DNA of 64,000 nucleotides from an uncultured Collinsella sp. Its GTDB lineage: Bacteria > Actinomycetota > Coriobacteriia > Coriobacteriales > Coriobacteriaceae. The position numbers and the translations under genes are program-made. Within the stretch, counting starts at the first letter, position 1, and every line of letters starts with the position of its first letter. Below the pieces are notes generated by a model. The model was not told the DNA's origin, ran no database searches, and saw nothing but the letters and a program-made list of their open reading frames with translations. Positions 27,444 through 37,030 of the stretch are shown one piece after another. The stretch spans positions 1 through 64,000 of the forward strand of contig CAUDQR010000013.1 in assembly GCA_958451615.1 (NCBI GenBank), in the 5' to 3' direction.

Positions 27444-28244
27444 ATGGCAGCACGTGCGGACAACGTTTCGCGTGTCGACCATGATGGAGTTACGTTGGTG
27501 GAGGGCGCGACATCCGATGTCCGTTTTGCCTTTACCGAGCGCACCGGTGGCGTTTCTGAAGATGCGTACTCCTCGCTCAACCTGGGCTCGCATGTAGGCG
27601 ATGACCCCTTTGCTGTTCAAGAAAATCGTCGTCGAGCGCTCGAAGCTATGGGTGCCACTGAGTGCGAGCATAATCTGCTCGTGCCCAATCAGGTACATGG
27701 TGACCATATCGTTACGGTGACTTCGAACGGCGCCGACGATCTTGAGGCTGTTCGCGAGCAGATTGCTGAGGGCTGCGATGCCATCGTCTGTACGGCCCAT
27801 GACGTGCCCGTGCTGCTCTGCTTTGCCGACTGCGTTCCCGTGGTGCTGGTGGCCCCCGGCGGGTTTGCCGTGGTGCACTCCGGTTGGAAGGGCACGATTG
27901 CACGTATTTCTGCCAAGGCGTGCCAGGCGCTTTGCGATGCTGCCGGCTGCGATGCGAGCGACGTTTCCGCCTATATCGGCCCCCATATCTTGGCTGACGA
28001 ATATGAGGTATCCCAGGAACTCATGGACCGCTTTGCCGCCGAGTTTTCGTGCATCGATGCGGGCGCTTCTCGCATGCTCGATCTATCTGCCGCCATTCGT
28101 GAGGTGCTGGTAGATATCGGTGTGGACGCGGATAATATCGTGGATACCCAGCTTTCGACTGTGCGTCAGAACGACCGCTTTTATTCCTACCGTAACGAGG
28201 ACGGCACCTGTGGGCGCCATGCCGCGATTGGCGTGATGCTATGA
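27444..28244 (+). CDS. pgeF: Laccase-domain protein, purine nucleoside phosphorylase type
   Basis: A 266-residue YfiH/YlmD-family protein. Members phosphorolyse purine nucleosides with a zinc centre, and the E. coli homologue edits peptidoglycan precursors. The metal ligands are visible: His in NQVHGDHI, Cys in CFADCVPV and His in VHSGWKGT. ATG 27444 has AGGAGG 7 bases upstream. Its TGA overlaps the pstS ATG (ATGA), so it heads the phosphate transport operon, an uncommon arrangement. It also follows ftsZ, the more usual place for a ylmD/yfiH gene. Confidence 0.88.
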   Translation: MAARADNVSRVDHDGVTLVEGATSDVRFAFTERTGGVSEDAYSSLNLGSHVGDDPFAVQENRRRALEAMGATECEHNLLVPNQVHGDHIVTVTSNGADDLEAVREQIAEGCDAIVCTAHDVPVLLCFADCVPVVLVAPGGFAVVHSGWKGTIARISAKACQALCDAAGCDASDVSAYIGPHILADEYEVSQELMDRFAAEFSCIDAGASRMLDLSAAIREVLVDIGVDADNIVDTQLSTVRQNDRFYSYRNEDGTCGRHAAIGVML

Positions 28245-29077
28245 GAAAGATCGTATCGGTCCTGAGCGCCGCTGTGCTTACGCTTACGCTGTGCGCCTGT
28301 TCTTCGGGATCTTCTACCTCTTCCATTACCGTGGCCGGCTCCACGACCTGCCTTCCTATCGCCGAGATTGCGGCAGAGGGCTTTAAGGAGGAGACCGGCA
28401 TCGACGTGCTCGTTTCCGGTTTGGGCTCTTCCGCTGGCATCGAAGCCGTCAGCGCTGGCACGGCCGATATCGCCAGCTCCTCCCGTGGACTCAATGCCGA
28501 CGAACAGGATCTGGGCCTGACTCCCATCGTCATTGCCCACGACGGTATCGCGGTCATCGTGAACGACGATAACCCGGTCGATAACCTCTCGACCGAGCAG
28601 CTCCGCGATATCTATGCCGGCAAGATTACTAATTGGAAAGAGGTCGGTGGCGAGGACCTGAAGATTCAGGTCATCAACCGAGACGAGGCATCCGGCACGC
28701 GTGAAGCATTCCGCACCATCGTGATGGACGGCACCCCGTTCGATTGCCGCTCGGCCGTTCTTTCGGGCACGGGCCAGGTGCGCGACGTGGTATCTCGTTC
28801 GCACGGTGCCATTGGCTACATTTCGCTGGGCTTCGTCGATAGCCTCAACGCCAAGACCTCGGTCAAGGCCGTCTCGGTCAATCATGTTGAGGCGTCCGAG
28901 AAGACGGTCGCGAGCGGCGGCTATCCCATCTCACGCGACCTTTACTTCTTTGTGAAGGGTGCGCCTTCGCAGCAGGCGCAGGATTACATCGACTATGTGA
29001 CGTCCGAAAAGATGGACAAGCAGATTCGCGAGGCGGGCTTTATCCCCGTCACCAACGACGAGAAGGGGAGTGAGTAG
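28241..29077 (+). CDS. pstS: Phosphate ABC transporter substrate-binding lipoprotein
   Basis: A 278-residue lipoprotein: signal peptide MRKIVSVLSAAVLTLTLCAC with acylation likely at the cysteine of LCAC, then a PBP-like fold with phosphate-binding elements TVAGSTTCLPIAE, GLGSSAGIEAV, SSRGLNADEQ and NRDEASGTREAF. It captures phosphate outside the cell and delivers it to PstCA. The start overlaps pgeF by 4 bases, so translation is coupled. Confidence 0.93.
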   Translation: MRKIVSVLSAAVLTLTLCACSSGSSTSSITVAGSTTCLPIAEIAAEGFKEETGIDVLVSGLGSSAGIEAVSAGTADIASSSRGLNADEQDLGLTPIVIAHDGIAVIVNDDNPVDNLSTEQLRDIYAGKITNWKEVGGEDLKIQVINRDEASGTREAFRTIVMDGTPFDCRSAVLSGTGQVRDVVSRSHGAIGYISLGFVDSLNAKTSVKAVSVNHVEASEKTVASGGYPISRDLYFFVKGAPSQQAQDYIDYVTSEKMDKQIREAGFIPVTNDEKGSE

Positions 29078-29078
29078 C

Positions 29079-30005
29079 ATGGAAGCACAGGAAAACTCCC
29101 AGACTGAGCAGAATGGTCAGGCGCCCAAGAAGCGCGAGCTGGCGCTCGTATCGCGCAGCACCTATATCAAGGAGAAGGCGCTGCAGTGGATCTTCTTTGC
29201 CTGCGCGTTCTTGGCGGTTGTTACCGTCATCCTGATTTTTGTCTTTACCACGTACTCGGCGCTGCCCGTCTTTACCGACATCGGTCTGGCGGACTTCTTT
29301 AGCTTTACGTGGGCGCCCTCTGAGGGTCACTACGGCATCGTGTCGCTGCTTGCCGGCTCGGGTCTGGTGACCGTCGGCGCGCTCGCCATGGGTGTGCCCC
29401 TAGGCGTGGGCACGGCCGTGTATCTGGTCGAGATCGCCAGCAAGCGCGTGCGCAAGCTCATCAGCCCTGCCGTTGACCTGTTGGCCGGCATCCCTTCTAT
29501 CATCTATGGCTTCTTTGGCATGATCATCATCCGCCCGTTTATCGCACAACTGACCGGCGGTCTTGGTTTTGGCGCGCTGACGGCGTGGTTCGTGCTCGCC
29601 ATTATGATCGTGCCCACCATCACGACGCTTACCATCGATGCTCTCAATTCCATTCCCATGGGCATTCGCGAGGCATCGTATGCCATGGGCGCCACCAAGT
29701 GGCAGACTATCTATAAGGTCGTGTTACCTGCCGCCAAGCTGGGTATCGTGGATGCCATCGTGCTGGGTATGGGCCGTGCCATCGGCGAGACCATGGCCGT
29801 GCTCATGGTCGTGGGTAACGCCCCGGTTATTCCCGACAGCATTGCGAGCCCCATCTCGACGCTCACGAGCCAGATTGCGCTCGACATGAGCTATTCCTCG
29901 GGTCTGCATCGCTCGGCGCTGTTCGGCATGGGCGTGGTCCTGTTTATCATTTCCGCCACGCTGGTGGGCATCGTCCGTCTGATTTCCAAGAAGAAGAGGG
30001 GGTAG
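29079..30005 (+). CDS. pstC: Phosphate ABC transporter permease PstC
   Basis: A 308-residue inner membrane permease with six predicted helices and the ABC-coupling EAA loop around GIREASYAMGATKWQTIYKVVLPAAKLGI. It pairs with PstA. ATG 29079 lies one base after the pstS stop with AGGGGAG upstream; a GTG at 29070 would overlap pstS and is less well placed. Confidence 0.93.
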   Translation: MEAQENSQTEQNGQAPKKRELALVSRSTYIKEKALQWIFFACAFLAVVTVILIFVFTTYSALPVFTDIGLADFFSFTWAPSEGHYGIVSLLAGSGLVTVGALAMGVPLGVGTAVYLVEIASKRVRKLISPAVDLLAGIPSIIYGFFGMIIIRPFIAQLTGGLGFGALTAWFVLAIMIVPTITTLTIDALNSIPMGIREASYAMGATKWQTIYKVVLPAAKLGIVDAIVLGMGRAIGETMAVLMVVGNAPVIPDSIASPISTLTSQIALDMSYSSGLHRSALFGMGVVLFIISATLVGIVRLISKKKRG

Positions 30006-30008
30006 GCT

Positions 30009-30914
30009 ATGTCCGATTCCGTTGACACGACGGTCGATACGACCTCGTCGCGCGAGCGCATCAAGCGTGCCCTTTCCCACGGCAAGAAGGGCCGCATCAA
30101 CAAGGACCTGTCCAACAAGATCATGCTTGGCGTGTTCCGTGCCGCGGCATACATCACCACGCTGGTGCTGGTCGCTATCATCGCCTACGTGGTCATCAAC
30201 GGCCTGCCACACATCTCGCTCGACTTTATCTTCGGTTGGCCCCAGGGCGTCAACGCCGAGGGCGGTATTTGGCCCACGATCGTCTCGACCGTCTATGTGA
30301 CGGCGCTCGCCATGCTTATCTGCACGCCGATCGCTGTGCTGGCAGCCGTCTATCTGGCCGAGTACGCCAAGCAGGGCAAGATCGTCGAGCTCATTCGCTA
30401 CGCTGCTGACGCTTTGGCCTCGGTGCCCTCCATCGTTATGGGCCTGTTTGGCTACGCCTTGTTTGTCGAGGCTATGGGTCTGGGCCTTTCGATGGTCTCG
30501 GCCGCTCTGGCGCTCGCGCTCTTGATGCTTCCCATCGTCATGCGCACCACCGAAGAGGCCATTCGCGCCGTTCCGCGCTATATCCGTTGGGGCGCGTATG
30601 GCCTGGGCGCCACCAAGTGGCAGGTTGTCTCCAAGATCGTGCTTCCTTCTGCCTTTGGCCGTATTGCCACGGGCATTGTCCTTGCCATCGGCCGTGCCAT
30701 TGGCGAGACCGCCGTGGTGCTCTACACCATGGGCCAGGCCATCAATCTACCTATCTCGCCGCTCGATTCCGGCCGCCCCATGACGGTTCACCTGTACCTG
30801 CTTGCCAACGATGGCATCAACATGAACGCAGCCTACGGCACCGCGCTCTTGCTGATGGTGATCATTCTGGCCTTCAACCTGTTTGCGCGCTTCCTGTCGC
30901 GCAAGCGTCGCTAG
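30009..30914 (+). CDS. pstA: Phosphate ABC transporter permease PstA
   Basis: A 301-residue permease with six helices and the EAA-loop RYIRWGAYGLGATKWQVVSKIVLPSA. It begins 3 bases after pstC. A 35-residue basic cytoplasmic tail precedes helix 1. Confidence 0.93.
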   Translation: MSDSVDTTVDTTSSRERIKRALSHGKKGRINKDLSNKIMLGVFRAAAYITTLVLVAIIAYVVINGLPHISLDFIFGWPQGVNAEGGIWPTIVSTVYVTALAMLICTPIAVLAAVYLAEYAKQGKIVELIRYAADALASVPSIVMGLFGYALFVEAMGLGLSMVSAALALALLMLPIVMRTTEEAIRAVPRYIRWGAYGLGATKWQVVSKIVLPSAFGRIATGIVLAIGRAIGETAVVLYTMGQAINLPISPLDSGRPMTVHLYLLANDGINMNAAYGTALLLMVIILAFNLFARFLSRKRR

Positions 30915-30926
30915 TTAAGGAGTCCC

Positions 30927-31730
<804 letters not shown>

Positions 31731-31822
31731 TCGGTGCGACTAGTCCCAAGCCGATCGGACCTGGTCCGGTGCGTATTCACTGTGCGGGCGGCATGACCGC
31801 ACCCAACTGATTGGAGTGAACC

Positions 31823-32680
31823 ATGCGTAAACTGTTTTCCCGTCAGCTCATCGAGGCCCGCCACGAGATGCTGAGCATCTACGAGGCCGTCGATCTGGCC
31901 CTCCACGATGCCGTTAAGGCCTATGTGACCGACGACCGCAAGCTCGCCACCAAGACCAAGAAGCGCACGCTTTCGATTGACGCGCGCTGCGCCAACTTGG
32001 AGGCCGTGTGCTACAACCTGATCGCCACGCAGTCGCCGGTCGCCTCCGACTTCCGCTTGCTGCAGACGATTATCTACGTCGACTTTAACCTGCAGCGCAT
32101 GACCGATAAGGTTCGCCAGATCTGCCGCGCCACGCGTCACATGGTCAAGGCCGACATCTCGCTGCCCCAGGAGCTCGTCGGTACGGTTGAGGCCGAGGCC
32201 GAAGCTGTTTACCAGGTGCTGGGCTCTTCGCTTTCTGCGCTCGTCACCAATGACATGTCCATCATCTGCAACTTGGCCGTCGAGGACGAGCCAGTGCACG
32301 CTGCCTACGAGAAGTTCTTCCGCACCTTTAACCGTATGGATACGGGCGACTTTATGGACGACGACAGCAACTATGACGACCTGCGCCGCGCCATCATGGT
32401 TTCGCGCTACCTCGATCGCATCGCTTCGATTTCCATCGATGCCGCTTGCCGTCTGACCTTCCTGTTGACTGGTCAGCGTATGAACGCCGGCGATATCGCC
32501 CGCACTGATGAGGACGAGCTCGAGAGCATGCGCGTGCCTTCGGGCGAGGGTGTTATCATGAGGCCCGCCGTCGACGCGCGCTACGTTGCCAAGGTGCCCG
32601 CCAACGAGGTCAGCGAGGGTCTTCGCTACCTGCTCGATCATCTTGAGGACGAGGACGATGGCGAGGACGACGAGGAGTAA
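31823..32680 (+). CDS. phoU: Phosphate signalling protein PhoU
   Basis: A 285-residue protein that links PstSCAB to the phosphate sensor kinase and shuts the Pho response when phosphate is ample. Two PhoU helical repeats are recognisable, the first with SPVASDFRLLQTIIYVDFNLQRMTDKVR. It is about 60 residues longer than typical PhoU, ending in an acidic tail (DEDDGEDDEE). It follows pstB by 92 bases and is the last gene of the operon. Confidence 0.9.
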   Translation: MRKLFSRQLIEARHEMLSIYEAVDLALHDAVKAYVTDDRKLATKTKKRTLSIDARCANLEAVCYNLIATQSPVASDFRLLQTIIYVDFNLQRMTDKVRQICRATRHMVKADISLPQELVGTVEAEAEAVYQVLGSSLSALVTNDMSIICNLAVEDEPVHAAYEKFFRTFNRMDTGDFMDDDSNYDDLRRAIMVSRYLDRIASISIDAACRLTFLLTGQRMNAGDIARTDEDELESMRVPSGEGVIMRPAVDARYVAKVPANEVSEGLRYLLDHLEDEDDGEDDEE

Positions 32681-32717
32681 GTAGCCCCGTTCGTCGAAAG
32701 ATTGTAAATACCTAAGT

Positions 32718-32754
32718 GAGCGCGGCCTTGCACATGCGGGGCCGCGCTCTTGCG
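32718..32754 (+). terminator. Terminator after phoU
   Basis: GAGCGCGGCC pairs perfectly with GGCCGCGCTC around a 12-base loop; the following TTGCGTT is only moderately T-rich. Confidence 0.7.
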
Positions 32755-32799
32755 TTAGCATGGGACTACTTGTTTGGCTGTCAGCGGAGGCGATTAGCA

Positions 32800-33537
32800 A
32801 TGGATAACTATTTGGATTTGATGCGCGCTCGCCGCGAGCAGATTCTGGAACGTTTTTATGCGGCGCTCGATCGCGCGGGCCGCCCCCACGACGCCGCGCG
32901 CCTCATTGCCGTGTCCAAGACCGTTGGTGTCGATGAGACTGTTGCTGCCATCCAGGCGGGGTATCGCCATTTTGCCGAGAACCGCCCGCAGGAGCTGGTT
33001 CGCAAGCTCACGGGTCTGGCGGAGCATCCGGAGCTGCCCGAGGTGCGCTTCGATATGATCGGCAACCTGCAGACCAATAAGATCAATGCGGTGCTGGGCT
33101 CAGCCGAGCTGATTCACTCGGTGGGTTCGCTGCATCTGGCACAGGCGATCTCGAGCCGTGCTGTCCGCAAGATTGAGGCAGGCGAGCTCGCCGGCCCCCA
33201 GCGTGTGCTCATCGAGGTCAATGTGAGTGGTGAGGAGTCGAAGGGAGGCTTTTCGCCCGATGAGATTCGCGCCGCCGCGGGTGAGCTTGCGGAACTTGAG
33301 GGAATTTGCGTACAGGGGCTTATGACTATGGCGCCCCGGGGGAATAAGGATGTGGCACGCTGCACCTTTGCGGGGCTTCGTGAGCTGAGGGATGAGCTGG
33401 AGGCGGCGCATCCCGATTTGAACCTGCCTGAGCTTTCCTGCGGCATGAGCGAGGACTTTGAGCCTGCCCTTGAGGAGGGCTCTACGCTCGTTCGCCTGGG
33501 CAGGGTAGTATTTAGCCCGGAGTTTGCAGTAAAATAA
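32800..33537 (+). CDS. PLP-binding homeostasis protein, YggS/YlmE family
   Basis: A 245-residue single-domain PLP protein (alanine-racemase-like barrel) that carries PLP on the lysine of LIAVSKTVG (about residue 38). Other family marks are FAENRPQELVRK, FDMIGNLQTNKI and LSCGMSEDFEPALEEGST, the last near the phosphate site. The family is important for vitamin B6 homeostasis; its gene is commonly next to sepF, as here. ATG 32800 follows GCGGAGG. Confidence 0.92.
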   Translation: MDNYLDLMRARREQILERFYAALDRAGRPHDAARLIAVSKTVGVDETVAAIQAGYRHFAENRPQELVRKLTGLAEHPELPEVRFDMIGNLQTNKINAVLGSAELIHSVGSLHLAQAISSRAVRKIEAGELAGPQRVLIEVNVSGEESKGGFSPDEIRAAAGELAELEGICVQGLMTMAPRGNKDVARCTFAGLRELRDELEAAHPDLNLPELSCGMSEDFEPALEEGSTLVRLGRVVFSPEFAVK

Positions 33538-33597
33538 GGCTCTGAAGTGCGCACTGATTATCGGGGCGCCCGCACTAAACCGCGAGAGGACACAACC

Positions 33598-34320
33598 ATG
33601 GGCTTCCTTGACGAGATTAAAAATAAGATGCACCTGGGCGGCCAGCAGGGTTACGACCAGGGTTATGGCCAGGACGACGACTACGGCTACGATGACGGCT
33701 ATGACGATAGTTATCAGGGCAACGGCTACGGCGGTGCTTCGGGCGAGGGCTTCTACACCCAAGACGAGCCGAGCAACGGCCTGCTTGGTCAGACGCGCCG
33801 CGGTGAAGCTGAGTCGGTTGCCGTGTATACGCGCTCCGGTCAGCTTGTCGGCGATGACTCCCGTCATGCCACGACGTATAACCCGCCTTCGCGCTCGCAG
33901 GACAGCGTTGCGAGCGGTTATCGTCCTGGTGCCTATGACACGCCGTCGAGCTACGCCGAGAACACCCGCGCCCGTGCCGCCGCTGCGCCCGCGCCTGCAC
34001 CGAGCGATGCCTCGGCCTATGCGAGCAATATCATCAACGCCACGCCGCAGCTGCCGGCCTATGTCCTGCGCCCCGAGAGCTATGACGACGTGGAGACCGT
34101 AGTGCGCCGCGTTCGCACCAAGCAGCCTGTCGCACTGATTTTTGTGGGCGTACGCACCGAAGTTGCCAAGCGCGTCTTGGACTTCTCTTACGGCTTTGCC
34201 TGCGGTCTGGGTGCCACGGTCAAGGAGGTGGGCGACCGCGTGTTCATGGTGCTGCCCGCCGGCTGCGAGGTCAAAGATTCCGATCTCAAGAAGCTTCGTG
34301 CCGACGGCTACCTTAAGTAA
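33598..34320 (+). CDS. sepF: Cell division protein SepF
   Basis: A 240-residue cytoplasmic protein that tethers FtsZ to the membrane. The N-terminal amphipathic segment MGFLDEIKNKMHLG is the expected membrane anchor. A long Gly/Tyr/Asp-rich, then Ala/Pro-rich linker (about residues 16-150) precedes the SepF core (RPESYDDVETVVRRVRTKQPVALIF ... RVLDFSYGFACGLGATVKEVGDRVFMVLP). It is the probable FtsZ membrane anchor, given the absence of ftsA in the dcw cluster. It lies 60 bases after yggS. Confidence 0.94.
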   Translation: MGFLDEIKNKMHLGGQQGYDQGYGQDDDYGYDDGYDDSYQGNGYGGASGEGFYTQDEPSNGLLGQTRRGEAESVAVYTRSGQLVGDDSRHATTYNPPSRSQDSVASGYRPGAYDTPSSYAENTRARAAAAPAPAPSDASAYASNIINATPQLPAYVLRPESYDDVETVVRRVRTKQPVALIFVGVRTEVAKRVLDFSYGFACGLGATVKEVGDRVFMVLPAGCEVKDSDLKKLRADGYLK

Positions 34321-34341
34321 AGACAAGACGAGGAGATTCCC

Positions 34342-34623
34342 ATCAACATCTACACTATCGTCCAGCTGGTCAACACGCTGTTCAACTTCTATTCCACGCT
34401 CATTGTCGTCTACTGCTTTATGACGTGGATTCCCATGAAGCAGGGTGGTTTGCTTCAGGATATTGCTGCGGTGCTCGATAGCGTGTGCGGTCCGTGGCTC
34501 AACCTGTTCCGTCGTTTCATCCCGCCGATGGGCGGTATCGATTTTTCGCCGGTCGTTGCGATTATTGCGTTGCAGTTGGTGCAGAGGCTGGTTCTGCAGC
34601 TTCTTATAGGTATACTCGTATAG
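34342..34623 (+). CDS. YggT-family membrane protein, apparent AUC start
   Basis: A 93-residue protein with two hydrophobic helices (IYTIVQLVNTLFNFYSTLIV and the C-terminal VVAIIALQLVQRLVLQLLIGI) and the family core LNLFRRFIPPMGGIDFSP. The frame has no ATG, GTG or TTG before ATG 34420, which would remove the first helix. GAGGAG ends at 34335, six bases before ATC at 34342, and the resulting NIYTIVQLVNTLF is where YggT proteins normally begin. The sepF TAA (34318-34320) is in the same frame. Likely a membrane partner of the division machinery; the exact role is unknown. Confidence 0.78.
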   Translation: MNIYTIVQLVNTLFNFYSTLIVVYCFMTWIPMKQGGLLQDIAAVLDSVCGPWLNLFRRFIPPMGGIDFSPVVAIIALQLVQRLVLQLLIGILV

Positions 34624-34684
34624 AACTGACTTAGTAACTTACGTCGGGCGTGTAGCGCCGAGGCGATGAAAAAGGAGACTTGTT

Positions 34685-35359
34685 ATGGCTATTACCCCTG
34701 CAGACATCCAGGCTCAGACTTTCTCTGAGGCCAAGCGTGGCTACGATCCCGCCGAGGTCGACGTCTTCTTGGAGACGCTGTCCTCCGAGGTTGACGCTAT
34801 GCTCGCTAAGATCGTCGACCTTAAGGGTCGCCTGACTGCTACCGAGCAGCAGCTTGCCGATGCGCAGGCTCAGCTTGCCCAGGCTCAGGATGCCACCGCC
34901 CAAGCCGTTCCTGCCGCCCCCGTGGCTGCTCCCGCCCCTGACTTCTCCGCTCAGGAGCGCCAGATTTCCGCTGCCCTGATCGCTGCCCAGCAGACCGCTG
35001 AGACCATCGTCAACGATGCCAACGAGAACGCTGAGCGTATCCGCAACGAGGCTGACGCTAAGGCCCGCGAGGTTATCCGCCAGGCTCTGACCGAAAAGCA
35101 GGCCGAGCTCGAGGAAATCGATCGTCTCAAGGCTTCCCGCGAGGAGTTCAAGGCCGAGTACCTCAAGCTCATCCAGCACTTCATGGATGATGCCCAGAAC
35201 TCCTTCCCGGCCGACCTCATGGCCTCCACGCCGGTCGGTTCTGCCGCTTCTCCTGCGGTGACTGTTCCCGCCGATCCGCTGCCCGTTGCTGACCCGGTTG
35301 TCCCCGTGGCCGATCCCTTCGCCCCGATCGACAACTTTGCTGCCGACGACCTGGACTAA
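34685..35359 (+). CDS. DivIVA-domain coiled-coil protein
   Basis: A 224-residue protein opening with the DivIVA domain (MAITPADIQAQTFSEAKRGY, DPAEVDVFLETLSSEV) that binds negatively curved membrane at poles and septa. A coiled coil follows (about 35-65), then an Ala/Pro break, a second long coiled coil (SAQERQISAALIAAQQTAETIV through to FMDD), and a Pro/Val-rich tail. Ends the yggS-sepF-yggT-divIVA block and has its own terminator. AAAAGGAG precedes the ATG. Confidence 0.9.
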   Translation: MAITPADIQAQTFSEAKRGYDPAEVDVFLETLSSEVDAMLAKIVDLKGRLTATEQQLADAQAQLAQAQDATAQAVPAAPVAAPAPDFSAQERQISAALIAAQQTAETIVNDANENAERIRNEADAKAREVIRQALTEKQAELEEIDRLKASREEFKAEYLKLIQHFMDDAQNSFPADLMASTPVGSAASPAVTVPADPLPVADPVVPVADPFAPIDNFAADDLD

Positions 35360-35385
35360 CATTCGACCTACAATTTACTGTCTCG

Positions 35386-35415
35386 AAAGGACCCGCAGCT
35401 TGCGGGTCCTTTTTT
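35386..35415 (+). terminator. Rho-independent terminator after divIVA
   Basis: AAAGGACCCGCA, a GCT loop, TGCGGGTCCT and a run of six T. A second hairpin (TGTGCAGGG 35421 with CCCTGCACA 35451) follows. Confidence 0.93.
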
Positions 35416-35524
35416 ATGACTGTGCAGGGGCGCGCAACATAAAAACCGAGCCCTGCACACAGTGGCGCAGAACTCGGCGAACGGGTGAGCGGTAAAAGGT
35501 AGGTTTTAGGGCATGTGCCAAAAA

Positions 35525-36055
35525 CTACTTGAGGAGGAAGTCGGGGAGGGGAATGGTACGGGCCTCGCGATGCTCGGGATCGGCGATGTGGTCGGCAGGA
35601 TAGCCACAGACGAGCATGTGATAGGGATAGACGCCCTTGGGCAGATTGAACTGCTCCTCTGCCACCTCAGGCTTAAAATGGCATACCCAGCACGTTCCCA
35701 GGCCCTGCTCGGTGGCCTCCATCATCATCTGATCACACACGATGGACGTATCGATTTCACTGGAATTCATCTGGTCATACGGGCGCACCCAAGCATCATC
35801 GGTAACGCTGCAAATAAGGAAGACAAGCGGAGCCCCAAAGATGGACCCATCACGAGCAAACCGAGGCTGACAAGCAGCAGCCTTCTCCAACAGCTCAGGC
35901 GTATCCAGCACCATCACACGGGCTGGATGATTATTACAAGCAGAAGGAGCAATCCGCCCCGCCTCAACAATGGCATCCACTACCGACTGCTCAACAGGAC
36001 GGTCCTCAAAAGAACGACAAGAATACCGACCACGAGTCAGATCCAAATAAGACAT
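35525..36055 (-). CDS. Nitroreductase-family flavoprotein
   Basis: A 176-residue FMN-dependent nitroreductase-like protein. The N-terminal FMN-binding RGRYSCRSFEDRPV, the APSACNNHPARV loop and the C-terminal LGTCWVCHFKPE are typical of short clostridial-type members. The substrate is unknown. The start ATG at 36055 (reading minus) has AGGAGGG upstream; a longer frame of 198 codons adds a hydrophobic stretch lying upstream of that site and is not believed. It is convergent with divIVA. Confidence 0.85.
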   Translation of the reverse strand: MSYLDLTRGRYSCRSFEDRPVEQSVVDAIVEAGRIAPSACNNHPARVMVLDTPELLEKAAACQPRFARDGSIFGAPLVFLICSVTDDAWVRPYDQMNSSEIDTSIVCDQMMMEATEQGLGTCWVCHFKPEVAEEQFNLPKGVYPYHMLVCGYPADHIADPEHREARTIPLPDFLLK

Positions 36056-36225
36056 ACAAGCCCTCCTAAAATTAAAAATCAAACAAACCAAAAGTAACCC
36101 AAAGAGTACCCAAAGCAGCAATCAGCCAAACGCTCATCAAGGGCCAAAGTGTCCGAACGGGTACCATAGGTCCCTTCAGCCAAACCCCCATCGCGCTAAA
36201 TCTATCAGCCAAAGTTCCCAATGGT

Positions 36226-36334
36226 GGTACGTAAGGCGAAGGGCCGGCCACGGTTTACTTTCGAACGACTCTGCAAAGCAGCCGGAGTGAGAAAGCAAAC
36301 CGTGGCCGGGCCCTTCGCCGCCGGGACACGTACC
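36226..36334. repeat. 109-base long inverted repeat
   Basis: GGTACGT (36226-36232) pairs with ACGTACC (36328-36334). Inside, the 21-base arm 36236-36256 matches the complement of 36297-36318 with a single extra base, and the core holds a smaller stem-loop around TGCAAAGCA. It lies between two minus-strand genes. The 284-base gap between them otherwise shows no recognisable element. Confidence 0.6.
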
Positions 36335-36339
36335 CCCAA

Positions 36340-36963
36340 TTAACTGTTCTTCATGACAATCGAATCCACAACATCGGCCACATTCTCGCAGCAGTCAGCG
36401 CAGTACTCCAGGAAGGCGTAGACGTCACGCCAGGCGATGACCTCGAGCGGATCCTTGCCGTTGACATGCAGGTTGCGCATGGCGTTGATGTAGAGCTCGT
36501 CGGCCTCGGACTCGATGGTGTTGATCTGGATGACCAGCTCGCGCAGCGTTTTGGACTTGCGGTAGTTGGGCAGCTCGACCATCAGGTCCTTCATGGCGCG
36601 GCAGGCGTCGGTCACCTTGTGGGCGATCACGATGGCATCGGGATGGATGCTCTGGATGTTGGTGAAGTAGACGCGCTGCACGACGCCCTCGATACGGTCG
36701 AGCACGGTGTCGAGCGAGCAGCTCATCAGGTCCAGGTCCTCGCGCTCAAGCGGGGTGATAAAGGCCGTGAGCAGGGCGTCCTCAAGCTCATGGTGCTTCT
36801 TGTCGGCCGCATGCTCGATCGCGTGCATCTTGTCGAGCATATCGTGAATCTTTGCGGGATCGAAGTTCTCAAAAATCTTGGTAAGCAGCTCGGCGGCCTG
36901 GACGGCAAGGTCGGCGCAGGCGACGTAGTTGTCAAAGTAGAACGAATCGGGTTTCTTTGCCAT
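36340..36963 (-). CDS. DUF47/PhoU-like partner of the Pit transporter
   Basis: A 207-residue all-helical protein of the DUF47 (TIGR00153-like) family, distantly related to PhoU. It contains the typical ALLTAFITPLEREDLDLMSCSLDTVLDRIEGV and EYCADCCENVADVVDSIVMKN. Such proteins are encoded next to Pit phosphate transporters and probably modulate them. It starts 67 bases downstream of pit in the same direction. Confidence 0.88.
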   Translation of the reverse strand: MAKKPDSFYFDNYVACADLAVQAAELLTKIFENFDPAKIHDMLDKMHAIEHAADKKHHELEDALLTAFITPLEREDLDLMSCSLDTVLDRIEGVVQRVYFTNIQSIHPDAIVIAHKVTDACRAMKDLMVELPNYRKSKTLRELVIQINTIESEADELYINAMRNLHVNGKDPLEVIAWRDVYAFLEYCADCCENVADVVDSIVMKNS

Positions 36964-37030
36964 GAGTGGGTCCTTTCGAGGCGAAGGCGGGTGGGCGAGG
37001 TAATGCGGTCCGGGTGGACGTTCGGTTTGA

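Noticed and set aside
35513..36097. A plus-strand frame overlapping the nitroreductase gene
   Set aside because: It is antisense to a convincing flavoprotein and shows no motif or ribosome site.
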